From Dinghuibacter silviterrae (lineage in GTDB: Bacteria; Bacteroidota; Bacteroidia; Chitinophagales; Chitinophagaceae): a stretch of DNA of 64,000 nt. Position 1 is the first letter of the stretch; every line of letters starts with the position of its first letter. Below, in pieces: positions 42,275 to 51,478 of this stretch. The notes beneath the pieces are model-generated. The model saw only the letters and a program-made list of their open reading frames with translations, was not told where the DNA came from and did not search any database. The translations under genes and the position numbers were made by a program. Where the stretch lies: contig NZ_SODV01000001.1 of assembly GCF_004366355.1 (NCBI RefSeq), positions 62,001 to 126,000 on the forward strand. Reading direction: 5' to 3'.

Positions 42275-44554
42275 ATGCAAACACACAACCTAGGCTACCC
42301 GAGGATTGGCAGCCGACGTGAACTCAAAAAAGCCGCCGAGCAATACTGGGCCGGCAAAATCCCCGCGGCACAGCTGATGGCCACGGGCAAGACGATTCGT
42401 GAACAAAACTGGAAACTCCAACAGGAGGCAGGCATCGACCTTATTCCCGTCGGTGACTTCTCCTACTATGACCAGGTGCTCGACACCAGCCTGATGGTCG
42501 GCGCCATACCCGACCGCTATCATGCGCTCACGGTGGACAAACAGCTCCCCGACATCGACCTTCTTTTCGCCATGGCCCGGGGTTACCAAAAGGACGGTTA
42601 TGACGTCACCGCTATGGAAATGACCAAGTGGTTCGACACCAACTACCACTACATCGTCCCTGAATTTACGGCCGGCCAGACCTTCCGTCTCTTCAGCCAG
42701 AAGCTGATCAATGAATACCGCGAAGCCAGGGAAGCCGGCATCAACGCCAAACCCGTGTTGCTTGGCCCGGTATCTTATCTGTTATTAGGTAAGGAAAAAG
42801 AGGCAGGCTTCCACCGCCTGGATCTCCTCAAGAAACTCCTGCCCGTCTACCTCGACGTTCTTGAAAAACTCGACGAGGCCGGTGCGTACTATGTACAGTT
42901 CGACGAGCCCTGTCTTTCCCTCGATCTTACCACTGCTGAACAACAGGCCATCGTCAAAACGTATGCGGAGATCAAGGCTACATTTCCAAACCTGCACATC
43001 ATCCTGGCCAGCTATTTCGAATGCTATGGGGAGAACCTGTCCACCGCCCTCGCCCTTCCCGTAGGAACACTCCACCTGGACCTGGTCCGCTGCCCTTCCC
43101 AACTGGACGACATACTGACCACTTCCTTTGTCAACACCCGTACAAAACTTTCCTTAGGTGTCGTCGACGGTCGGAATATCTGGAAAAACGATTTCCGCCA
43201 AAGCCTGCAATTCATCCAAAAGGCGGCCGGTAAGATCGGTAAAGACCGGATCTGGATCGCGCCTTCCTGCTCCCTGCTCCACAGCCCTTGCGACCTGGAC
43301 CTGGAAACCACGATGCTCAAACCATGGCTGGCCTTCGCCAAACAAAAAGTACAGGAGGTGGCCACCCTTCGTACACTGGCCGCCGGTGGCGCCAACCCGC
43401 TCTTACAGGAAAATATCGACGCCATCAATAGCCGGCGCGCCTCCCCGCTGATCCACAAACCGGAGGTAAAGTCCCGGGTGGACCTCATCACCGAGAAAGA
43501 CGCCCGCCGTCAGCACGCCTTCCCCGAACGCCGGGACCGTCAGCGCGAAACGCTGCGTCTGCCCCTGTTCCCCACCACTACCATCGGCTCCTTCCCCCAG
43601 ACAACGGAAATACGGGGCATCCGCGCCCGCCTGAAAAAAGGAGAACTGACGGCCCGGGAGTATGATGTGCTTATCGAAAAAGAAACCGAGGAAGCCATCC
43701 GCTGGCAGGAATCCATCGGCATCGACGTCCTCGTCCACGGCGAGTTCGAGCGCAACGACATGGTCGAATACTTCGGCGAGCAGCTCGACGGCTTCGCCTT
43801 TACCGAAAACGGCTGGGTACAAAGCTATGGCAGCCGCTGCGTCAAGCCCCCGATCATCTTCGGAGATGTTTCCCGGCCGGTACCCATGACCGTCCGCTGG
43901 TCCGCCTACGCCCAGTCCCTCACCGACAAATGGGTCAAAGGCATGCTCACCGGCCCCGTGACCATTCTGCAATGGTCCTTCGTCCGCAACGACCAGCCCC
44001 GCAGTACGACCTGCACCCAGATCGCCCTCGCCATCCGTGACGAAGTCACAGACCTTGAAAAGGCCGGCATCCGCGTGATCCAGATCGACGAGCCCGCCAT
44101 CCGCGAAGGCCTTCCCCTGCGCAAAGCCAACTGGAAAGAATACCTCGACTGGGCCGTCCGCGCCTTCCGCATTTCCGCCAGCGGCGTAGCCGACGCCACC
44201 CAGATACACACCCACATGTGCTATTCGGAATTCAACGACATCATCCAGGCCATCGCCGACATGGACGCCGACGTCATCACCATCGAGTGTTCCCGCTCCC
44301 AGATGGAACTGCTCGACGCCTTCGCCGACTTCCGCTACCCCAACGAAATCGGCCCCGGCGTCTACGACATCCACTCCCCCCGCGTGCCTTCCAAAACCGA
44401 AATGCGCGCCCTCATGGATAAAGCCCGGTCCGTCGTGCCCGCCGACCAACTCTGGGTAAACCCCGACTGCGGTCTGAAAACCAGGGCCTGGCCCGAGACC
44501 AGGGCCGCACTCGTCGCCATGGTCGAGACCGCCCGGGAGCTCCGCACTTCGTAG
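42275..44554 (+). CDS. metE: B12-independent methionine synthase
   Basis: Cytoplasmic enzyme of 759 residues that transfers a methyl group from 5-methyltetrahydropteroyl-triglutamate to homocysteine. The N-terminal half begins QTHNLGYPRIGSRRELKKAA; the C-terminal half has FPTTTIGSFPQTTEIRGIRA and the zinc ligands of the family (His and Cys in IHTHMCYSEFND, Glu in VITIECSRSQ, Cys in NPDCGLKTR). The frame opens at 42158 but that part is riboswitch leader; the ATG at 42275 is the normal family start. A clear terminator follows. Confidence 0.97.
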   Translation: MQTHNLGYPRIGSRRELKKAAEQYWAGKIPAAQLMATGKTIREQNWKLQQEAGIDLIPVGDFSYYDQVLDTSLMVGAIPDRYHALTVDKQLPDIDLLFAMARGYQKDGYDVTAMEMTKWFDTNYHYIVPEFTAGQTFRLFSQKLINEYREAREAGINAKPVLLGPVSYLLLGKEKEAGFHRLDLLKKLLPVYLDVLEKLDEAGAYYVQFDEPCLSLDLTTAEQQAIVKTYAEIKATFPNLHIILASYFECYGENLSTALALPVGTLHLDLVRCPSQLDDILTTSFVNTRTKLSLGVVDGRNIWKNDFRQSLQFIQKAAGKIGKDRIWIAPSCSLLHSPCDLDLETTMLKPWLAFAKQKVQEVATLRTLAAGGANPLLQENIDAINSRRASPLIHKPEVKSRVDLITEKDARRQHAFPERRDRQRETLRLPLFPTTTIGSFPQTTEIRGIRARLKKGELTAREYDVLIEKETEEAIRWQESIGIDVLVHGEFERNDMVEYFGEQLDGFAFTENGWVQSYGSRCVKPPIIFGDVSRPVPMTVRWSAYAQSLTDKWVKGMLTGPVTILQWSFVRNDQPRSTTCTQIALAIRDEVTDLEKAGIRVIQIDEPAIREGLPLRKANWKEYLDWAVRAFRISASGVADATQIHTHMCYSEFNDIIQAIADMDADVITIECSRSQMELLDAFADFRYPNEIGPGVYDIHSPRVPSKTEMRALMDKARSVVPADQLWVNPDCGLKTRAWPETRAALVAMVETARELRTS

Positions 44555-44563
44555 TTTTTTTGC

Positions 44564-44596
44564 AGCGGGCGGCCTTTTGCAGGGCCGCCCGCTTTG
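44564..44596 (+). terminator. Terminator after metE
   Basis: Perfect 11-bp stem (AGCGGGCGGCC with GGCCGCCCGCT, 44564-44574 and 44583-44593), an 8-base loop and a short T tract. It lies 10 bases after the metE stop and 15 bases before the next gene. Confidence 0.8.
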
Positions 44597-44610
44597 CTTA
44601 TATTCATTAC

Positions 44611-45753
44611 ATGAAAAGCGTCCTCTTCGTCCTGCTGGCGGCGTCGTTCTCCTTTGCCGCCAACGCGCAATACGTCCGGCCACTGACGACCACCGCCATC
44701 GACAGCCTGGTAACAACGCTCATGGAAACCGGCAAAGTGACTGGCCTCTGCCTGGGTATCATAGACAACAACCAGCCCGCCTACATACATGCCTACGGCT
44801 ACAAAGACAAACCCGCACACAAGCTAAATGACACCGCCACCTGTTTCTATGGCGCCTCCCTGTCCAAAGCGCTGTTCGCCTACCTGGTCATGCACCTCGT
44901 AGACCGCGGCCAGATCGACCTCGACAAACCGCTATACACCTACCTGCCCAAGCCCATCCCCGAATACGACAACTATAAAGACCTGGCGGGCGACGACCGC
45001 TGGAAGCTGATCACCGCCAGGAACTGCCTCGATCACACCACCGGTTTTCCCAATTGGCGAAGGTTCAACCCAAGAGACAACAATAAACTGGAATTCTTTT
45101 TTACCCCGGGCCAGCGATTCGCCTATTCCGGGGAAGGGCTGTACCTGCTGCAAATGGTCGTCGAGACCGTCACCGGCCGCCCCCTGGAAGACCTCGCGCA
45201 AGAATATATTTTCCAGCCCTTCGGCATGCGGCGGACCAGCTATATCTGGCAGCCCGCTTTTGAAAGCGATTACGCCCTCGGCCACCTCGAAAACGAGAAC
45301 GCCCTCCCCAAAAACAGACGGACAAAGGCCAATGCCGCAGGCTCCATGGAAACGACCATTGCCGACTACACCCGCTTCGTAGCCGCCGTGCTCCGCGGAG
45401 ACGGCGTCTCTGCCAAAGCCAAAAATGAGATGCTGTCCCCCCAGATCGCGATTGTCTCCCGCAGACAGTTCCCCTCGCTGGATACCGCCACGACCATGGC
45501 CAACCTCGGCATCCACCTCTCCTACGGCCTCGGCTGGGGTTTGTTTACAAGCCCGTACGGGCGCGCGTTTTTCAAAGAGGGCCACGACGACGGCTGGGAG
45601 CACTATGCGCTATGCTTCCCCGACCAGGGCAAGGCCGTCATCGTCATGACCAACAGCAGCAACGGGGAAAGTATTTTTAAGGAGCTGTTTCACGACCTCA
45701 CGGGCGTGACGATCCCGTGGGAGTGGGAAGGGTATACCCCTTATCAAAAATAG
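44611..45753 (+). CDS. Serine hydrolase of the beta-lactamase/esterase family
   Basis: Exported protein of 380 residues of the class C beta-lactamase-like group (Pfam Beta-lactamase). Signal peptide MKSVLFVLLAASFSFAANAQ, the SxxK catalytic motif in GASLSKALFAYLV and the Tyr of the second motif in FAYSGEGLYLLQMV. A KTG-like motif is not obvious; HDDGWEHYALCFPD stands in its place, as in many esterases of the group. It is more likely a peptidase or esterase than an antibiotic-resistance enzyme. Confidence 0.9.
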   Translation: MKSVLFVLLAASFSFAANAQYVRPLTTTAIDSLVTTLMETGKVTGLCLGIIDNNQPAYIHAYGYKDKPAHKLNDTATCFYGASLSKALFAYLVMHLVDRGQIDLDKPLYTYLPKPIPEYDNYKDLAGDDRWKLITARNCLDHTTGFPNWRRFNPRDNNKLEFFFTPGQRFAYSGEGLYLLQMVVETVTGRPLEDLAQEYIFQPFGMRRTSYIWQPAFESDYALGHLENENALPKNRRTKANAAGSMETTIADYTRFVAAVLRGDGVSAKAKNEMLSPQIAIVSRRQFPSLDTATTMANLGIHLSYGLGWGLFTSPYGRAFFKEGHDDGWEHYALCFPDQGKAVIVMTNSSNGESIFKELFHDLTGVTIPWEWEGYTPYQK

Positions 45754-45791
45754 TCCTTGCAAATCGAATATTTTATATTATAATTGCAAGG

Positions 45792-46973
45792 ATGATTAAA
45801 AGACAAGCTCAGTCAGAATTAACCCAGTTATTGGAGGAATTCCCTGCTGTTGGGGTTCTTGGGCCCCGTCAGATCGGAAAAACGACCCTGGCCGAGACAA
45901 TTGCGGCCGCCGAAAAACCAGAGCCCATCTATCTCGACCTGGAAAGACCTTCTGAGGCAGCTAAGCTTAATGAACCGGAAGAATATTTTGAAATTCATAA
46001 GGGAAAACTGATTATCCTCGATGAGATTCAGCGCGTCCCCGAGTTGTTCCAAATCCTTCGGGGTGTAATTGACCGCCGGCGGCGTGAGGGATTCAGGACA
46101 GGTCAGTTCTTAATCCTGGGCTCCGCATCGCTTGACCTGCTAAAACAATCCTCGGAATCGCTAGCCGGTCGAATAGCTTATAAGGAGTTGTCGGGTCTTA
46201 CAGTAGCTGAAATCGATCACAAAACGTCCGCCGACTTCGAACGACTATGGCTTCGAGGAGGGTTTCCCGACAGCTTTCTGTCAAAAAGTGACGAAGCCAG
46301 TCTAAGGTGGCGGTTGAATTTCATCAGTACTTACCTGGAAAGAGATGTCCCACAGCTTGGCCCCCGTATACCCGCCGTGACATTACGCAATCTTTGGACC
46401 ATGCTGGCCCACAGTCAAGGGGGCCAGCTGAATATTGCTCAGCTCGGAAATAACCTCGATGTTGCTGCACCTACTGCAAAACGCTATGTAGAATTGTTGG
46501 AAGATCTGCTCTTGATCCGCACCCTTCGCCCCTGGTCCGGGAACGTAGGTAAACGACTCGTCAAAGCGCCTAAAATTTATATAAGGGATAGTGGTATCAC
46601 GCATGCGCTGCTCAATTTGACATCGATGGATGATCTGCTAGGGCATCCGGTCGTCGGAGCCAGTTGGGAGGGTTTTGTTCTTGAGAACCTTTTGTCATGC
46701 CTCCCTACAGGAGTCACACCGTGGTTTTACCGAACGTCGGCCGGAGCGGAAGTAGACCTGGTCATCGAGAAGAATAGCAGGGAAAAATATGCCATTGAAA
46801 TAAAACGCTCACAAGCGCCTTCCGTCTCTAAAGGCTTTCACTTAGGTTGCGAGGACCTCAACGCCACAAAACGGTTTATTGTCTATCCGGGTAAGGAGCG
46901 CTTTCCCGTGACAAAAGAGATCACTGCCATCCCAATATTGGATATGATGAACGAACTAAAGGATAGGAAATAG
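45792..46973 (+). CDS. AAA ATPase with DUF4143
   Basis: Protein of 393 residues with an N-terminal ATPase (Walker A GPRQIGKTTLAE, Walker B LIILDEIQRVPEL) and a C-terminal DUF4143 domain ending in a PD-(D/E)xK-like segment (TSAGAEVDLVIEKNSREKYA, IEIKRS). Such proteins are widespread accessory genes of unclear role. The frame opens at 45717 but the ATG at 45792 (MIKRQAQSELTQLLEEFPAV) is at the family start. Codon use is more AT-rich than in its neighbours, fitting recent gain. Confidence 0.92.
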   Translation: MIKRQAQSELTQLLEEFPAVGVLGPRQIGKTTLAETIAAAEKPEPIYLDLERPSEAAKLNEPEEYFEIHKGKLIILDEIQRVPELFQILRGVIDRRRREGFRTGQFLILGSASLDLLKQSSESLAGRIAYKELSGLTVAEIDHKTSADFERLWLRGGFPDSFLSKSDEASLRWRLNFISTYLERDVPQLGPRIPAVTLRNLWTMLAHSQGGQLNIAQLGNNLDVAAPTAKRYVELLEDLLLIRTLRPWSGNVGKRLVKAPKIYIRDSGITHALLNLTSMDDLLGHPVVGASWEGFVLENLLSCLPTGVTPWFYRTSAGAEVDLVIEKNSREKYAIEIKRSQAPSVSKGFHLGCEDLNATKRFIVYPGKERFPVTKEITAIPILDMMNELKDRK

Positions 46974-46979
46974 TTCCCT

Positions 46980-47933
46980 CTACATCCCATACACCCATAA
47001 CGCCGCCTCCTCCCCACCCCTAGCCGGCACCGCCAATATCAGCTTCCGCTCCCCCGGCAACCAAAGGCAGGTACGTGCGCCCCGACGCGTAGGAATATGA
47101 TTCACCAGGGTATCCCCTCGGAATACGTCTAGGTACCCCTCCCCACCAGATACAAAAAGCACCCCGTTATCATAAAACACATCATCCGCATCCCCAACGC
47201 AGGGCAGCGACGCCCCCATCGACCCGGTCCGATTGTCCAATACCCTCACCTGCGCCGGGTGCCGGTACCCTACAAAAAGCCGCGCCTTATCCAGCGCCAT
47301 CGGGAAATTGGCGGCACCTCCACGATTCTTCCATTGACCCGTGATCCGCAACGTCCGCATATCCGCTGTAACCACCTCACCCTCGTCCGGAATATTGATC
47401 CATACCCGCCCGGAATCGTCCAACTGGAAAGACTCCGGGTGTCCTTTCAGGGGCAAATCGCCGACCTTCCGTATCGCCAGCGGGTCGATCACCGCAATCC
47501 CTCCGCTTCCATATCCCACATATACCCGCGCTCCATCATACCGCACATTATCCGCGTCATCCCCTAGCGCCACGCGCCCCAACTCCAAATAACGCCCACC
47601 ATCATACACGATACAATCGCCGGAACCGCCATCCGCCACCACCAAACGCGACGAAACATACACCACCCCTTGCGGCTCCCGCAACCCCGTAATCGAATAC
47701 AGCCGCCTCCCGGATGAAAGGTCCACCACCTCCACCGTACCATTCCCCAGCGCCGCCACGAAAACACGGCGCCCCACCGAATCATAGGCCAGGTGGTCGA
47801 TCCTGCCGCTGACCCCTGTGAGGGGTATTTTTGTCTCCAGGTGCAGCAGGTCTTTTTCCAGGTGTGTGGTGTCGACCGGGTTTCCACAACCCAGCAGCGC
47901 GAGCATCACCCCTATCCATCCCATAAATTTCAT
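46980..47933 (-). CDS. Beta-propeller lipoprotein (YncE/YVTN-like)
   Basis: Lipoprotein of 317 residues (lipobox LALLGC) with about six to seven blade repeats of the YVTN type (HLAYDSVGRRVFVAALGNGT, DNVRYDGARVYVGYGSGGIA, ADDVFYDNGVLFVSGGEGYL). The function is structural or ligand-binding; the partner is unknown. It is convergent with the DUF4143 gene and divergent from the AraC-GyrI regulator. Confidence 0.85.
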   Translation of the reverse strand: MKFMGWIGVMLALLGCGNPVDTTHLEKDLLHLETKIPLTGVSGRIDHLAYDSVGRRVFVAALGNGTVEVVDLSSGRRLYSITGLREPQGVVYVSSRLVVADGGSGDCIVYDGGRYLELGRVALGDDADNVRYDGARVYVGYGSGGIAVIDPLAIRKVGDLPLKGHPESFQLDDSGRVWINIPDEGEVVTADMRTLRITGQWKNRGGAANFPMALDKARLFVGYRHPAQVRVLDNRTGSMGASLPCVGDADDVFYDNGVLFVSGGEGYLDVFRGDTLVNHIPTRRGARTCLWLPGERKLILAVPARGGEEAALWVYGM

Positions 47934-47977
47934 TTGGAATAAAGTTACACTACCTTAGCATACGTCAATCAACCGCC

Positions 47978-48787
47978 ATGAGCGACCGCGACGAAAGGAT
48001 AGCCCGGGTCATAGATTATATTCTCGCCCACCCCGACCAGGACCTCTCCCGCCAAACCCTGGCCGGACTGGCCTGCTATTCCCCGGAACATCTTCCAAAG
48101 CTCTTTAAACAAATGACCGGGGAAACACCCAAGCAATACAGCCTCCAGCTCCGCCTGGAAACCGCCTTCCATAACCTCGTCATCCATCCCCACAAATCCG
48201 TGGAGGACATCGGTCTGGACAGCGGGTTCACCTCCCTTTCGACGTTTTCGAGGGCCGTAAAAACCTACTTCGGCCATTCCCCCGAACAAATACGCTGCCT
48301 GTCCCACGCGAGGCAAATGCAACTGCTGCACAAGGGTACACCCTCCGAATGGAACAGTCCGGCCGTACCGGCGAGTCCGCCCGAGATCGACGTCATAAGA
48401 CACCAATCCGTGAGCGGCGTGTTCGTCCTCGCCCCCTTCAACGACCCCCAAAAGATTACGGAGGCCTTCCAGGCCCTCCCCCAGGGAGAGGCGCCCTTCT
48501 ACGGCATCCTCACCCCGCACCTGCGCAACACCTACCGGGCCTTCCTTCCTACAGGGCAAACGCCCACCTACCGGATCCCAGCGGGCACCTATGCCCGTTT
48601 TACCGTCAGCGGCGGTCTTCGAACCACCAACAAGGCTGCCCATTATTTTTACCGCCGGTGGCTACCCGACAGCGGCTTCAAAATCGCCGGCATCGCGGGC
48701 TTTGAGACCTTCGACCGACATCCGGCAAAGAATCCCTACGACCAGCTCCAACGACACATCCACATCCCCATCGAGCATATCCGCTAA
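47978..48787 (+). CDS. AraC/GyrI-type effector-binding regulator
   Basis: Regulator of 269 residues with an N-terminal AraC DNA-binding domain (LSRQTLAGLACYSPEHLPKL, SVEDIGLDSGFTSLSTFSRA) and a C-terminal GyrI-like effector-binding domain (GEAPFYGILTPHLRNTYRAF, TYRIPAGTYARFTVSG). This order, as in Rob/SoxS-like multidrug regulators, suggests it senses hydrophobic compounds. The membrane protein gene at 48850 follows at once and may be its target. Confidence 0.92.
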   Translation: MSDRDERIARVIDYILAHPDQDLSRQTLAGLACYSPEHLPKLFKQMTGETPKQYSLQLRLETAFHNLVIHPHKSVEDIGLDSGFTSLSTFSRAVKTYFGHSPEQIRCLSHARQMQLLHKGTPSEWNSPAVPASPPEIDVIRHQSVSGVFVLAPFNDPQKITEAFQALPQGEAPFYGILTPHLRNTYRAFLPTGQTPTYRIPAGTYARFTVSGGLRTTNKAAHYFYRRWLPDSGFKIAGIAGFETFDRHPAKNPYDQLQRHIHIPIEHIR

Positions 48788-48808
48788 CAGATTCCCCAGT
48801 TTTGTCAA

Positions 48809-48822
48809 GTCCGAATGCGGAC
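48809..48822. promoter_or_regulatory. Small palindrome upstream of the DUF2269-like gene
   Basis: GTCCG-4 bases-CGGAC perfect inverted repeat in the 62-base gap between the AraC-GyrI gene and the membrane protein gene, preceded by TTTTG (48800-48804). It may be an operator for the adjacent regulator. Tentative. Confidence 0.3.
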
Positions 48823-48849
48823 AACGGTCCAACTTTAGGGCAAAAAAAA

Positions 48850-50244
<1,395 letters not shown>

Positions 50245-50338
50245 TTATGTTTTTATGAGACAAAAGTAGATCCATCCGCACCCGCCCTGTTAGCAACGAT
50301 CAATCGGCTTTTTGCGAAAATCAATTTACATTTAGCCC

Positions 50339-51478
50339 ATGCGTCGCAGAAACTTTATCAAAAACGCCGGTCTGCTGGCCGGCGGTCTCGCATTCCTGGA
50401 CCACGAGGCGCTGGCCGCCGGCACCGGGAAAACCAACCCCCTCCCGAAATGGAAGGGGTTCAACCTCCTGGACTTTTTTTCGCCCAACCCCGCTCCCTAC
50501 GGGCATCCCACGATCGAAGACCATATCCTTTGGATGCGAGACTGGGGATTCGATTATGTCCGCATCCCCATGGCCTATCCCCACTACCTTCAATTCGACA
50601 GGAGCAGGGATATCACCACCGACGAAGTGTACCATATCGATGAACAAAAGGTCCAGGAAGTTGACCAGCTGGTCACGATGGCCAACAAGCATGGCTTGCA
50701 CGTCAGCCTGAACCTCCACAGGGCGCCCGGCTATTGCGTCAATGCCGGCTTTCATGAACCGTATAACTTATGGAAGGATCAAGCCGCGCTCGACGCCTAT
50801 TGTTACCACTGGAATTTCTGGGCGCACCGGTATCGGGGTATCCCAAAGGACAAAATAAGTTTCGACCTGCTCAACGAACCGGCGATGCGGGCGGACATGA
50901 ACGACCAGCATTCCGCAGGCACCGCTGTTCCCGGGGACGTTTATCGTAAAGTGATGGGCGCCGCCACGGAAGCCATCCGGAAAGAGAGCCCGGAAAGGTT
51001 GATCATCGCCGAAGGCAACTGGGGTGGCAACCTGGTCGTTCCGGAGCTGGAAGACCTTGGCATCGCTCAGAGCTGTCGCGGCTATAACCCCCATCAGATC
51101 TCCCATTACAAAGCCCCCTGGGCCAACAAAGACCCCGAGCATTGTCCGGTACCGTTATGGCCGGGACAGGTCGGAAATCAATACTTGAGCCGGGATATGT
51201 TGGTTAAGTACTACCAACCCTGGATAAAACTGGTGGAGCAAGGCGTCGGCGTCCATTGCGGCGAATGCGGTTGCTGGAACAAAACCCCGCACGACGTCTT
51301 TATCGCCTGGTTCTCCGATGTCCTCGACATTCTTTCCGCCGGTGGCATCGGCTTCGCCTTGTGGAATTTTATCGGGGATTTTGGTATTCTGGACTCCGGT
51401 CGGACCGACGTAGCATATGAGGACTGGCATGGACATCAGCTGGACCGTCAGTTACTTCAACTGTTACAGAAGCACTAA
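50339..51478 (+). CDS. Glycoside hydrolase family 5 (cellulase-type)
   Basis: Exported hydrolase of 379 residues with a Tat-like signal (MRRRNFIKNAGLLAGGLAFL). The (beta/alpha)8 barrel has the acid/base Glu in DLLNEPAMRADM and the nucleophile Glu in GVHCGECGCWNKT. GH5 enzymes cut beta-linked glucans or mannans. It belongs to the polysaccharide locus with GH2, SusC/D and LacI, but on the opposite strand. The last 110 bases overlap the end of the GH2 gene in antisense. Confidence 0.9.
   Translation: MRRRNFIKNAGLLAGGLAFLDHEALAAGTGKTNPLPKWKGFNLLDFFSPNPAPYGHPTIEDHILWMRDWGFDYVRIPMAYPHYLQFDRSRDITTDEVYHIDEQKVQEVDQLVTMANKHGLHVSLNLHRAPGYCVNAGFHEPYNLWKDQAALDAYCYHWNFWAHRYRGIPKDKISFDLLNEPAMRADMNDQHSAGTAVPGDVYRKVMGAATEAIRKESPERLIIAEGNWGGNLVVPELEDLGIAQSCRGYNPHQISHYKAPWANKDPEHCPVPLWPGQVGNQYLSRDMLVKYYQPWIKLVEQGVGVHCGECGCWNKTPHDVFIAWFSDVLDILSAGGIGFALWNFIGDFGILDSGRTDVAYEDWHGHQLDRQLLQLLQKH

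Noticed and set aside
43403-44716. 437-codon minus-strand frame
   Set aside because: Antisense to metE, composition shadow without recognisable domain.
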